Origin: Holosporaceae bacterium
Lineage (GTDB): Bacteria; Pseudomonadota; Alphaproteobacteria; UBA3830
Direction of reading: 5' to 3'
NCBI GenBank assembly: GCA_031276565.1
Contig: JAISMS010000091.1
Coordinates: 1-32,179, forward strand
Length of the DNA: 32,179 nt
In this document: piece by piece, positions 7,732 to 16,086 of the stretch
How positions within the stretch are numbered: position 1 is the first letter of the stretch
Layout of the letters: every line of letters starts with the position of its first letter
Notes under the pieces: generated by a model
Databases searched by the model: none
What the model was told of the DNA's origin: nothing
What the model saw: only the letters and a program-made list of their open reading frames with translations
Program-made: the position numbers and the translations under genes

Positions 7732-8607
7732 ATGAGACTTATCGGAAACATCCGGGATTTAACGGCCGGATATTATCGCGATTTCGAAGACGTACCGGAC
7801 ACCGAGGAAAATCTGGCGACCGGCGTCGTTATGGAATCCGGAAACAAAGAGTGTCGGACGATTGTGGCGAACAGGTGGCCGGATTCGATCCAGCTGGATG
7901 CTTCCGTCGTTCCGGAAAGAAAATTCAGCCGCGTTTTTGCGGAACGCAGGGAAAGGTCCCGTTCCGTTTGCCGAATTTCGATCTATGATTCACCCGCCAC
8001 GGACGCCGGATCGGAGGTGAAAAATATCGAATCCTGCTGCTCCGGAGTAACAGTCGAATTCGAAAATACCGGCAGATATATTCTTGACGGAGAAACGAGA
8101 ACTTTCACGGGCTCGGATCCGGGAGACTGCCGTATAGTTTCGAAGATGAGGCCTCTTTTCGAAAAAAAATTCCCCGTATGCACCGAGTCCGTAACGGAAA
8201 TCGAGCAAATGAGTCTGATCGCCCCCGAGCCGTACAGATTCTATCCCTACGGAGGCCTGTACGAATACGGCATGCATCCGCGACAGGCGGAATCGTGCAT
8301 TTTTCGAACAGTCCGCGTCGGCGATTCATTGTCTCTCGCAATTTCGCCGCTTAGCGCTCTCCGCGCCGCCGGCATAGACGTTTTCAGCGATCGACAGACG
8401 GGGGGGCGTCGATTAATCGGCATAAAAAACTTTCCGGCGGCCGGAAAAATCGATCTGTACGAGGAACTCAAATCCGGCGCTTGTCGTTTGGAGGTCTTGA
8501 ACAAAAACACCGGCGAAAAGGCAATTTACGTCGGCAACGCCGTTTTTCACACGCCGAAAACAAACCTGATCGCCGTTAATTTCATCAAACAAGGAGAAAC
8601 GCCGTGA
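7732..8607 (+). CDS. Phage tail-tip protein, unrecognised family
   Basis: The 291-residue product starts at ATG 7732 behind GGGAGAAAACC, 13 bp after the hub-like gene, and overlaps the hydrolase gene by 4 bp. It is mostly beta-rich, with YRFYPYGGLYEYGMHPRQAE around 172-191 and a repeated strand pattern in the last 100 residues. No enzyme motif is visible. Position between hub and hydrolase corresponds to the GTA g13 region, but I cannot show DUF2163 homology by eye. Confidence 0.55.
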   Translation: MRLIGNIRDLTAGYYRDFEDVPDTEENLATGVVMESGNKECRTIVANRWPDSIQLDASVVPERKFSRVFAERRERSRSVCRISIYDSPATDAGSEVKNIESCCSGVTVEFENTGRYILDGETRTFTGSDPGDCRIVSKMRPLFEKKFPVCTESVTEIEQMSLIAPEPYRFYPYGGLYEYGMHPRQAESCIFRTVRVGDSLSLAISPLSALRAAGIDVFSDRQTGGRRLIGIKNFPAAGKIDLYEELKSGACRLEVLNKNTGEKAIYVGNAVFHTPKTNLIAVNFIKQGETP

Positions 8608-9023
8608 AATTTTCCGAAACCGATCTGGACGTTCTTGCCAAAACCGTCTACGGAGAAGCGCGCGGAGAGCTGTTGCGCTTCGGTCTTGCCCCGCTGATAG
8701 GCATTGCGAACGTAATCCTGAACAGAAAGAAGAAAAATTTTGCAAAAACGATAGCCGAGGTGTGTTTGGCTCCGCATCAATTTTCCTGCTGGAACCCCGG
8801 TGACCCGAATCTTGAAAAAATACGAAACGTCAATCGCGAATGTTTCGTTTTCAAGACCTGCCTTGAGGCGTCGCGCCACGTTCTGGACGAACGCTGGCCG
8901 GACCTCACGGACGGATGCGACCATTATCACGAACGAACCGTAAAGCCGTATTGGGCGGCTTGTCGGGAGCCGAAGCGCATCCTCGGCTCCCATCATTTCT
9001 ATGAACTGAGGAGGATAAAATGA
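8604..9023 (+). CDS. SleB/CwlJ-type cell-wall hydrolase (Hydrolase_2)
   Basis: The 139-residue product is a peptidoglycan lytic enzyme of the PF07486 type. It has VYGEARGE (14-21) with the catalytic glutamate E18, IANVILNRKK (34-43), HQFSCW (58-63), DHYH (106-109) and a C-terminal GSHHFY (128-133). The length equals a bare catalytic domain with no signal peptide, so release or delivery must depend on the particle or the neighbouring holin-like protein. It starts with GTG at 8604 after AAGGAG, in a GTGA overlap with the previous stop, and ends in an ATGA overlap with the next gene. Confidence 0.9.
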   Translation: MKFSETDLDVLAKTVYGEARGELLRFGLAPLIGIANVILNRKKKNFAKTIAEVCLAPHQFSCWNPGDPNLEKIRNVNRECFVFKTCLEASRHVLDERWPDLTDGCDHYHERTVKPYWAACREPKRILGSHHFYELRRIK

Positions 9024-9682
9024 GCATAGAAAAAATAATTTTGGATTCGGTGAAATCGGCCAAAGACGAAGTCATTGAAGGAGTATTGGGCGCGCTTAAG
9101 TCGGACCGGGGCCGGGGACCCGGGTCAAAATCCCCGGAAAGAATCATTCTGGATTCGGTGAAATCGGCCAAGGACGAAATTATCGAAGGAGTACTCGGAG
9201 CTCTCAAATCCGATAAAAGCTCGGCCGGAGCGAAATCTTCGGAAAAAACGATTCCGAACCCGCCGCAGTCGAATGAAGATGATGTTTTAATTTCTTCGAC
9301 GTCGGACAACGCCGGACCGACGGAAACGCCGTCCGCCGCCCGATCCGCAAGAGACCCCGAAGCGGCGGGGATAAAAAAAGAACCCGGCTCTGTTCATTCC
9401 AATCCCGTCGGTAAAATCAGCCTGATAAACGCCTGCGGCCGCAATAAAAGACTTAACATCATGGTCATAGGCGCGGCGCTCGGGTTGATTTTCTGTCTTC
9501 TGATGCTGATTTCCTATAAGGGAGATCTGCCGGGAGAAGTGGTCGGCATAGTGTCCACCATATCCGGCATCTTCGGAGCCTGCCTCAAGGACGCCTACAG
9601 TTTCGAGTTCGGTTCGTCCCGCGGCAGCAAGGAGAAGGACGAAAAGATTTCGTCAACGATTTTGGAAAGACTCAAGTACTGA
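9020..9682 (+). CDS. Holin-like membrane protein with duplicated N-terminal helix
   Basis: The 220-residue product has two 36-residue direct repeats (about 3-38 and 39-74) with the core ILDSVKSAKDE(V/I)IEGVLGALKSD, each an amphipathic helix. A low-complexity linker follows (75-140), then two transmembrane segments (146-166 and 171-190), then a FGSSRGSKEKDE tail often seen after the last membrane helix of phage holin-like proteins. Coupling to the hydrolase by ATGA overlap supports a role in releasing the enzyme. It is the last gene of the operon and is followed by a hairpin. Confidence 0.65.
   Translation: MSIEKIILDSVKSAKDEVIEGVLGALKSDRGRGPGSKSPERIILDSVKSAKDEIIEGVLGALKSDKSSAGAKSSEKTIPNPPQSNEDDVLISSTSDNAGPTETPSAARSARDPEAAGIKKEPGSVHSNPVGKISLINACGRNKRLNIMVIGAALGLIFCLLMLISYKGDLPGEVVGIVSTISGIFGACLKDAYSFEFGSSRGSKEKDEKISSTILERLKY
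9029..9217 (+). repeat. 108 bp-period direct repeat inside the holin-like gene
   Basis: The segment starting gaaaaaataattttggattc at 9029 is repeated as gaaagaatcattctggattc at 9137. About 80 bp match closely, and most of the changes are silent. The period of 36 codons keeps frame. Confidence 0.85.
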
Positions 9683-9692
9683 ACCCGAAAAG

Positions 9693-9722
9693 CGAAGGGA
9701 GGGGTTAAGCCCCTCGCCTTCG
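9693..9722. terminator. Hairpin at the end of the phage operon
   Basis: Arms cgaagg-gagggg and cccctc-g-ccttcg pair around a ttaag loop with one bulged base. There is no run of T after it on the + strand. It lies between the convergent phage operon and LRR gene, so it could serve as a terminator or mRNA-end stabiliser. Confidence 0.5.
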
Positions 9723-9892
9723 GAATATCCGTTGCCCTTCGCCGCGGCGACATTCGTCGAACCCCTTTGCGGCAGTGCAGTCTGTTTTTTTGCGGAACAG
9801 AAGATTTGAAGCTCCTTTTCCCATTCCGAACCGACAGCTTCGGCGATTGTATTTCCGACTTTGCGGCGGAAAATTTGTCTTCCATCCGACCG

Positions 9893-11419
9893 TTATTCGC
9901 CCGCCTCGTCCTCCGTCAACGGCTGTCGACGAGGAAATCGTTCGACTTTCAACTTGTCGCCGCTGCATTTGATGATTTCCGTCGCCCACGGAACACACAC
10001 GGATGTTACTCCGGAGTTCGAAAAAGCGTCTCCTTCGATTTCCCTAAGCCGCGAATTTTCTGCGATTATTACTTCACTTAAATTACGACAATCTGAAAAA
10101 CACCCGTAACCGATGAATTGAACTCCGCCCGGAATACGGATCTTATTTATCCCGGAATTTGCAAAGGCCCCTTCTCTGATTCTTACGAGTCGGGAATCAT
10201 CTTCAAAAATCAACTCGCGCAGATTTGCGCAATTCCTAAAACAATACCGATAAAAAACTTCTGTCCCGACCGGAATGCAAATCGATTCCAGACCGGAATC
10301 CGAAAAGGCCTCTCCTCCGATTTTTCGAAGTTTGGAGCCGGCTTCGAATATTACCTCGCGCAAAGAGCAGCACTCCTTAAAACTACACTCACCGAAGATT
10401 TCTACTCCGGCAGGAATACGAATCGACTCCAAACCCGAACTCATGAAGACGCGCTTCCGGATTTTCTTCAATTGGGAACCGCTTTCGATTATTACTTCGC
10501 GCAGATTTTTACAATCTCTAAAACAATTTTTCTCAATGATTTCCGTTGCGGCCGGAATACGGATCGATTTCACGCTTGACCCCTTAAAAGCGCATCTTTT
10601 GATTGTTTGCAGGTTGCAGCCCATTACAAACGTTATCCGAGCGAGATCGCAACAGCTGAAACTTTCCTCGCCGATGACTTCCACGCCGGCAGGAACGCAG
10701 ATCGAACCCAATACTGAACGTTCGAAAACGCATTTTCCGATTTTTTTCAGCCCGGAGCCCGCTGCAAACGTTACTTCACCGAGATCGCAATATTTGAAAC
10801 TGTCGTCGTTGATGACCACCACGCCGGCAGGGATGCAGATCGATTCCAATTTCGAATGTTCAAAGGCGCCTTTTCCGATTTCCAGCAGGCACGAGTCATT
10901 TTCGAATATTATCTCCTTCAGATAACGGCAATCGCGAAAACACCCGTCGCCGATGATTTCCGTTCCGGACGGAATTCGGATTGACTTTACCCCCGACCAC
11001 TCAAAGGCGAACGCTTCGATTTTCCGCAGCCGGGAGCCTTCTTCGAAGGTCACTTCGTACAGATTGTTGCAGTCCTTAAAACATTTCTCGCCGATAACTT
11101 CCACGGCGACGGGAATGCGGATACTCCGAAGTCCGAATCGATTCAGGAACGAAGCGGCTCCGAAAAGCTCTTCGAACGATTGATCGCCGGTGCCCGTTAC
11201 GGGAAATGTCCGACCGTTTACCTCTATAAAACTCCGCAGCAGCAGATTCTCGGTCCCGGCTGCGAAGCTTTTGCTCACACGTGCAGTGCCGTCTGCGATT
11301 TCGTACGGAACATTGTTCACCGTTACGACGCATGTCTCTTCTATGTCTGCAACGCCGTCCATGGCGTCGACGGTAAATATCGATCCGAAAACGGCGACAA
11401 CTGTGAGTATTTTATTCAT
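9893..11419 (-). CDS. Secreted BspA-like leucine-rich-repeat protein (LRR_5), 508 aa
   Basis: Residues 1-20 form a signal peptide (MNKILTVVAVFGSIFTVDAM). An N-cap domain at about 30-95 (VPYEIADGTARVSK ... FIEVNGRTFPV) is followed by Treponema-type LRRs from about 97 to 485. The repeat has two 23-residue halves: SIRIPxGVEVIGxxCFxxC and NLREVxFExxSxLxxIxxxAF. A short charged tail ends the protein. Such proteins are usually surface-exposed or secreted and bind host or matrix proteins, but the target here is unknown. ATG 11419 has GAGGAG upstream. It is one member of a tandem family on this strand. Confidence 0.9.
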   Translation of the reverse strand: MNKILTVVAVFGSIFTVDAMDGVADIEETCVVTVNNVPYEIADGTARVSKSFAAGTENLLLRSFIEVNGRTFPVTGTGDQSFEELFGAASFLNRFGLRSIRIPVAVEVIGEKCFKDCNNLYEVTFEEGSRLRKIEAFAFEWSGVKSIRIPSGTEIIGDGCFRDCRYLKEIIFENDSCLLEIGKGAFEHSKLESICIPAGVVVINDDSFKYCDLGEVTFAAGSGLKKIGKCVFERSVLGSICVPAGVEVIGEESFSCCDLARITFVMGCNLQTIKRCAFKGSSVKSIRIPAATEIIEKNCFRDCKNLREVIIESGSQLKKIRKRVFMSSGLESIRIPAGVEIFGECSFKECCSLREVIFEAGSKLRKIGGEAFSDSGLESICIPVGTEVFYRYCFRNCANLRELIFEDDSRLVRIREGAFANSGINKIRIPGGVQFIGYGCFSDCRNLSEVIIAENSRLREIEGDAFSNSGVTSVCVPWATEIIKCSGDKLKVERFPRRQPLTEDEAGE

Positions 11420-11720
11420 TTTCTCCTCTTTTTTGAAACAAATATGTCAATAACGCATAATATACGCGGCGCTGCCGTTTTTACAAGTATTAATTTATGC
11501 TCCGAAATCGGATCAGACGGACGATTTTTTTAAGTTACGCAATAACAATTTGTAAATATTTTTGTCCGAGATTTAAACGTCGTGCAGCCGAACAGTTGTG
11601 CGCCATCTTTGCGCAAATCTTTCCTTCCGGTTTTATACCGAAAACTTCTGTTTTGCCGCCGATTCCGCCGCAGGAAAAGAGCGTACGGTCATCGACGCCG
11701 CGCCGGGAAAAAATAAAGCC

Positions 11721-11955
11721 TTATTTTTCGATTTCCCGGAGTTTAGGAGTGCTTTCAAATATTACCTCGCCGAATGAAAACGCAAATTTCCGACGGATTC
11801 CGTGCTGCCGGAACAAGGGCGGATCGGAGTCGAAAAGGTCTCCGGGCCGGCAGGAATGAATTCTTCCGAGTTTCGCACCTGCAACTGCGGTCTCGTCGTT
11901 AAGCTCACAGCAAACGCCGCTTATGATACCGGGGAGAATATCGACCGCCCGGCAA
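11721..11955 (-). pseudogene. LRR-protein remnant (N-cap joined to one repeat)
   Basis: Reading leftwards, the frame gives GVCCELNDETAVAGAKLG, matching the N-cap of the neighbouring LRR proteins (GVNYEISDDVACASLEE, VPYEIADGTARVSK). An IPAG fragment follows, then, in another frame, GEVIFESTPKLREIEK and a TAA at 11721-11723. No signal peptide or start codon is in place and at least one frameshift is needed. This accounts for most of the 555 bp gap between two intact LRR genes. Nothing recognisable is seen in 11500-11720. Confidence 0.7.
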
Positions 11956-11975
11956 CGATCGCATACCGGGCGCGT

Positions 11976-14660
11976 TCACTCCCTTGCGTTTATTTCCGCC
12001 CCCGGTTTGCCCTCTTTTTCTTCCTTCTCCGCGTTTGCGACCGGAGCGTCAAAGCGAAAAATCTCCGGCGAAAAACTCGTGGTCCAATATTTCGGTCTCG
12101 CCTCGTCGACCTTCGTATTCTGCGGAATGCGGATTGATCTTACGCCTGATTCGTCGAAAGCTCCGGCTCTGATTTCCAGAAGTTTAGAGTCTTTTTTAAA
12201 AACAGCTTCGGTCAGGTCCCCGCACCGGAAAAAACATCTCCTGCCGATGATTTCAACGCCGGAAGGAATATCTATCCGACCGATTTTCGAATGCGAGAAG
12301 GCGAATTGTCTTATTTTCTTGAGTTTGGAGTCGCTTTCAAATGTTATCTCCCTCAGATCGCCGCAATATTCAAAACATCTTTCGTTCAGGATTTCCACTC
12401 TTGCCGGAATACAAATCGACTCCAGAGCAGACATGGAAAAACACATGTCTCCGATTATTCGAAGTCGGCAATTCTGCGCAAAGTTTATTCCGATCAGATT
12501 CTTGCAGCGGTAAAAACATTCTTTGCCGATGACTTCGACGCCGAAAGGAATATCTATCGATTTCAAAGTCGTATACGAGAAAACGTAACTTCCGATTCGC
12601 GAAAGTTCGGAATTATTTTCGAAAGTTATTTCGTCCAAACAGGTGCCGCTGATACCGGTCTCGTCTATGAGACTGACGCCGGACGGAATTCGGATCGACC
12701 TCAGAGCCGTAAAGGCGAAAACGCCTTCTCGGATTTCTTTCATCCGGGAATCTTGTTCGAAGATCGCTTCGCCCAAATCTTTACAGCAGTTGAAACACCA
12801 TGCGCCGATCTCCGCAACACGGGAAGGAATGCAAATCGATTTCAACTTTGAGGCGTCAAAGGCTCTCTTTCCGATTTCCGACAGTTCGGAATCGCTTTCG
12901 AATGTTATTTCGCACAGATTGCAGTCTGAAAAACACTCGTCGCCGATAACTTCAATGCCGTTCGGAATTGCAACCGTCCGAAGAACGGCTCCCGGAGACG
13001 AAAAAATCCCTTTGGGCGGCCGTCCTTTCAGACATTTTACCGGAAATTCCCGTCCGTTTGTTACGATTCGGCTTCGAAAAAACGCCGTGCAAAACTTCAC
13101 GACGTCCTTTCCCAAGCACGCGCAGGCGACGTCGCCCTCGATCCGGTACAAAATTCCCTCCTGCGTCAGGATAACGGGATCGACGACAGCCGGAACGTCC
13201 GCCGGTACAGAAAAACGGGAAAACTTCGGGCCGTTCCAGGGATTGACGATCTCCGCCGCCCGCGGAATGCAAATCGATTCCAAACCGGAAAGCCAGAAGG
13301 CATATTCTTCGATTTTTTTGAGTTTGGAATCTGCCTTGAAGGTTAATTGCCAAAGATTTGCACATTTCTCAAAACACTCCGTGCCGATAAATTCAACCGA
13401 AGAGGGAATATCAATCGATTTCAGGCCCGTTCCCCGGAAGGCGCCGCTTCCGATAATCTTAAGTTCAGAGGCAGATTCGAATATTACCCTGGTCAAACTT
13501 TTGCAATCCCAAAAACAGCCCTGGCCGATAGCCTCAACTCCGTTCGGAATGCGAATTGACTTCAAAACCGTACGCGAGAAAGCGCCGGCGCCTATTTGCG
13601 AAAGCGCGGAACCGGCTTCGAAGATTATCTCTTTCAGATTTTTGCAATCGCAAAAACAGTCCTGACCGATAGCCTTAACTTCGCTCGGAATGCTAATTGA
13701 CTCCAGAGCCGTATGCGAAAAAACGCCGACGCCTATTTGCGAAAGCGCGGAACCGGCTTCGAAGATTACCTCTCTCAGGTTTTTGTTGTTGTAAAAACAC
13801 CTGTTGCAAAGGATCTTTACTTTGGGAGGAATGCGGACTGACCGGAGAATGAAATAGATGCCGGAAGAAAAATTTAATTTCTTCAACATACTCCCTATTT
13901 TTACGCTCGTCACGGGAAATATTTGCCCGTCCCTTTCTATGAAATCCGCCAGAATCAGATTCTCCGACTTTGGGGAAATTTCTTCCAGACTCGCGCAGGC
14001 AACGTCGTCGGAGATTTCATAGTTAACGCCTTCCGCCTTTACCGTTATGACGGACGCCGCCGATGCGGAGGGAACGCCGCATCTGCTGCGGGAAACGCCG
14101 TAGACGGGAATCTGCATAGTTTCGGCAAGGGCCCATATGACGTAGGAATAGCGTTCGACGGAAACCCTCGTATCTTCGCCGGAAATCTCCGCGACAGAAG
14201 AAGAACCTTCGACCGAAGCCTTCACGGCTTCGCCGCCGGAAAAAGAATCTTCAACCGGAGCCTTCACGGCCTTTCCGCCGGAAAAAGAATCTTCAACCGG
14301 AGCCTTCACGGCTTCGCCGCAGGGAAAAGAATCTTCAACCGGAGCCTTCACGACTTCGCCGCCGGAAAAAGAATCTTCGACCGGAAACCCCATGGCTTCG
14401 CCTCCGGGAAAAAAACCTTCAACCGAAGACCCCACGGCTTCGCCGCAGGGAAAAGAATCTTCAACCGGAGCCCTCACGACTTCGCCCCCGGGAAAAAAAT
14501 CTTCGACCGGAAACCCCATGGCTTCGCCCCCAGGAAAAGAATCTTCAACCGGAGCCTTCACGACTTCGCCCCCGGGAAAAGAATCTTCAACCGGAGGCCG
14601 CATGGCTTCGGCAACAAATATCGATCCGACAAGGAATGCGACTGCAAATATTTTTTTCAT
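11976..14660 (-). CDS. Giant secreted LRR_5 protein: two fused LRR modules behind a 14-residue repeat
   Basis: The 894-residue product has a signal peptide (1-20). About ten copies of a 14-residue unit follow (21-160, core PVEDSFPGGE). Then come module 1 (N-cap about 205-265 with GVNYEISDDVAC; LRRs 270-470; end cap 470-487) and module 2 (a second N-cap about 495-550 with GILYRIEGDVAC; LRRs 558-848; charged tail 849-894). Each module corresponds to a whole neighbouring paralogue, so the gene looks like a head-to-tail fusion of two LRR genes. ATG 14660 is followed by MKKIFAVAFL, parallel to its paralogues, with AAGAAG upstream. A secreted or surface adhesin-like role is inferred from the family. 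Confidence 0.88.
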   Translation of the reverse strand: MKKIFAVAFLVGSIFVAEAMRPPVEDSFPGGEVVKAPVEDSFPGGEAMGFPVEDFFPGGEVVRAPVEDSFPCGEAVGSSVEGFFPGGEAMGFPVEDSFSGGEVVKAPVEDSFPCGEAVKAPVEDSFSGGKAVKAPVEDSFSGGEAVKASVEGSSSVAEISGEDTRVSVERYSYVIWALAETMQIPVYGVSRSRCGVPSASAASVITVKAEGVNYEISDDVACASLEEISPKSENLILADFIERDGQIFPVTSVKIGSMLKKLNFSSGIYFILRSVRIPPKVKILCNRCFYNNKNLREVIFEAGSALSQIGVGVFSHTALESISIPSEVKAIGQDCFCDCKNLKEIIFEAGSALSQIGAGAFSRTVLKSIRIPNGVEAIGQGCFWDCKSLTRVIFESASELKIIGSGAFRGTGLKSIDIPSSVEFIGTECFEKCANLWQLTFKADSKLKKIEEYAFWLSGLESICIPRAAEIVNPWNGPKFSRFSVPADVPAVVDPVILTQEGILYRIEGDVACACLGKDVVKFCTAFFRSRIVTNGREFPVKCLKGRPPKGIFSSPGAVLRTVAIPNGIEVIGDECFSDCNLCEITFESDSELSEIGKRAFDASKLKSICIPSRVAEIGAWCFNCCKDLGEAIFEQDSRMKEIREGVFAFTALRSIRIPSGVSLIDETGISGTCLDEITFENNSELSRIGSYVFSYTTLKSIDIPFGVEVIGKECFYRCKNLIGINFAQNCRLRIIGDMCFSMSALESICIPARVEILNERCFEYCGDLREITFESDSKLKKIRQFAFSHSKIGRIDIPSGVEIIGRRCFFRCGDLTEAVFKKDSKLLEIRAGAFDESGVRSIRIPQNTKVDEARPKYWTTSFSPEIFRFDAPVANAEKEEKEGKPGAEINARE
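14180..14600 (-). repeat. 42 bp coding minisatellite (14-residue PVEDSFPGGE repeats)
   Basis: About ten tandem 42 bp units encode variants of APVEDSFPGGEVVK / FPVEDSFSGGEAMG. Nine are well preserved and the tenth (ASVEGSSSVAEISG) is degenerate. Because the period is a multiple of three, the unit number can change without breaking the frame. Confidence 0.92.
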
Positions 14661-14809
14661 TTTTTATTTCTTCTTTTTAATAATCATATCTTAATTTTAA
14701 TATAATATGCCAGATGATATTTTTATTTTTTACAAATATCGCTTCGAATGTCGTTTTTTAAACAATGTTTTCAAAACAATAAAAACAGTGCCCGAAAGAC
14801 GGCTTCACC

Positions 14810-15922
14810 TCATTCAAACGGCCGGTTTGCGGACGTTTCCGTCCCCTCCTGTTCGCGTTTGTCCTCCGTCGGCGCGGTCGGTTTAAAGCGAAGAATCTCC
14901 ACGAGTTCGTCCTCGATCAAAAAACTCCGCCGCAGATTGCCGATATTTGCGCTCTCCGGAATACGAATCGACTTTACATTCGAATGAATAAAGGCAAAAA
15001 TTTCAATTTTTCTGATTTTGGAGTCGGCTTCGAATATCACTTCTCTCAGACACTTGCATTCGGAAAAACTCTCTTCGCCGAGAAATTCCGTATCGGCGGG
15101 AATGCGAATTTGCTCCAAAACTTCGCATCGGCGGAAAACGTTCTTTTCAATTCTCCGAAGTTTGGAATTCTCTTCGAATATTATCTCCCTCAGATTCTTG
15201 CAGCCGTAAAAACATCCTTCCCGAAGAATTTCTATGCCGGACGGAATACGAATCGATTTAAGAGAACGGCAGCGACCGCAGGCAAAAGTTCCGATTTCCC
15301 GAGGTCGGAAACCGTTTTCAAATATTATTTCGCTCAAATTCTCGCAACTGTCAAAACATCCGGCGTCGACAATTTTCAAATCCGAAGGAATACGAATCGA
15401 CTTCAGGCCCGACTCGTTGAAGGCAGACTTTCCGATTTCCCGCAGTCGGGAGTCTTTTTCAAATGTTATGTCGAGCAAATCCCGACACTGCTGAAAACAG
15501 CCGGCAATGATGACTTCCAGGGCGGCGGGAACGAGAATCGATTGCAGCTTCGTATAGGCAAGGGCGCTCATTCCGATTCTCCGAAGTTTGGAACCGTCCT
15601 CAAATGCCATTTCGCTCAAATTCTGACATTTATAAAAACACCCGTCACCGAGGAATTCAAAGTCGGCGGGAACCGCGACTTTAACGACGGAGGATCGGAC
15701 GGGACATTTTCCCCGTATGCTCCCCGACGAATATTTTCGCCCGTTCACCACAATGACGCTGCGCAGAATCATACGGCCGTTCGAATCCGAGGCGGATTTT
15801 TCCGAGTTCGCATACGCGCCGCCGTTTTCTTCGAGCTCATAATAAACGCCGTTCGCTTTTACGATCATGGCTTCAACGGAAAATATCGACACGACGATCG
15901 CAGTCGCAAGTATTTTTTTCGT
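14810..15922 (-). CDS. Secreted LRR_5 protein with apparent ACG initiation codon
   Basis: The product is about 370 residues if it starts at 15922. It has a signal-peptide-like KKILATAIVVSIFSVEAM, an N-cap (GVYYELEENGGAYA, then VIVVNGRKY), LRRs from about 82 to 325 with the same SIRIPxGxEIL / NLREIIFE alternation as its neighbours, and a tail ending VEILRFKPTAPTEDKREQ. At the place where paralogues have ATG-AAA-AAA, this gene reads ACG-AAA-AAA, six bases after a good AGGGAG. Upstream in-frame ATGs at 16000 and 15964 exist but lack ribosome-binding sites and would mask the signal peptide. It may be weakly translated or newly inactivated. Confidence 0.75.
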   Translation of the reverse strand, partial: TKKILATAIVVSIFSVEAMIVKANGVYYELEENGGAYANSEKSASDSNGRMILRSVIVVNGRKYSSGSIRGKCPVRSSVVKVAVPADFEFLGDGCFYKCQNLSEMAFEDGSKLRRIGMSALAYTKLQSILVPAALEVIIAGCFQQCRDLLDITFEKDSRLREIGKSAFNESGLKSIRIPSDLKIVDAGCFDSCENLSEIIFENGFRPREIGTFACGRCRSLKSIRIPSGIEILREGCFYGCKNLREIIFEENSKLRRIEKNVFRRCEVLEQIRIPADTEFLGEESFSECKCLREVIFEADSKIRKIEIFAFIHSNVKSIRIPESANIGNLRRSFLIEDELVEILRFKPTAPTEDKREQEGTETSANRPFE

Positions 15923-16086
15923 TTTTATCTCCCTTATCAAACAATTATATATTAATTCACACATGTTGTTACAGATAATATCTTCGCTTTTTACAAGCAT
16001 TATTTTTTAAAACAATAAATGAAACCCGACGGCCGCAGGAAGCGATTTCGCGTTTTCCGGCGTCGGCCTGCATGTGTTTCCGCCGT

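Noticed and set aside
6960-7751. - strand frames opposite the hub-like gene
   Set aside because: The + strand frame is longer, has a ribosome-binding site and is contiguous with the operon.
9693-9722. Phage attachment site near the tRNA or operon end
   Set aside because: No direct repeat of a tRNA end or other core sequence was found at the phage boundaries, and the only tRNA is 15 kb away with no partial copy seen.
13923-14705. Long + strand open frame rich in RSLHGFAAGKRIF-like repeats
   Set aside because: It is the antisense reading of the 42 bp repeat tract in the LRR gene. The - strand frame has the signal peptide, the ribosome-binding site and the paralogues.
14984-15955. + strand frame of over 300 codons
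   Set aside because: It lies fully opposite an LRR gene whose repeat periodicity keeps the antisense frame open. There is no ribosome-binding site or homology.
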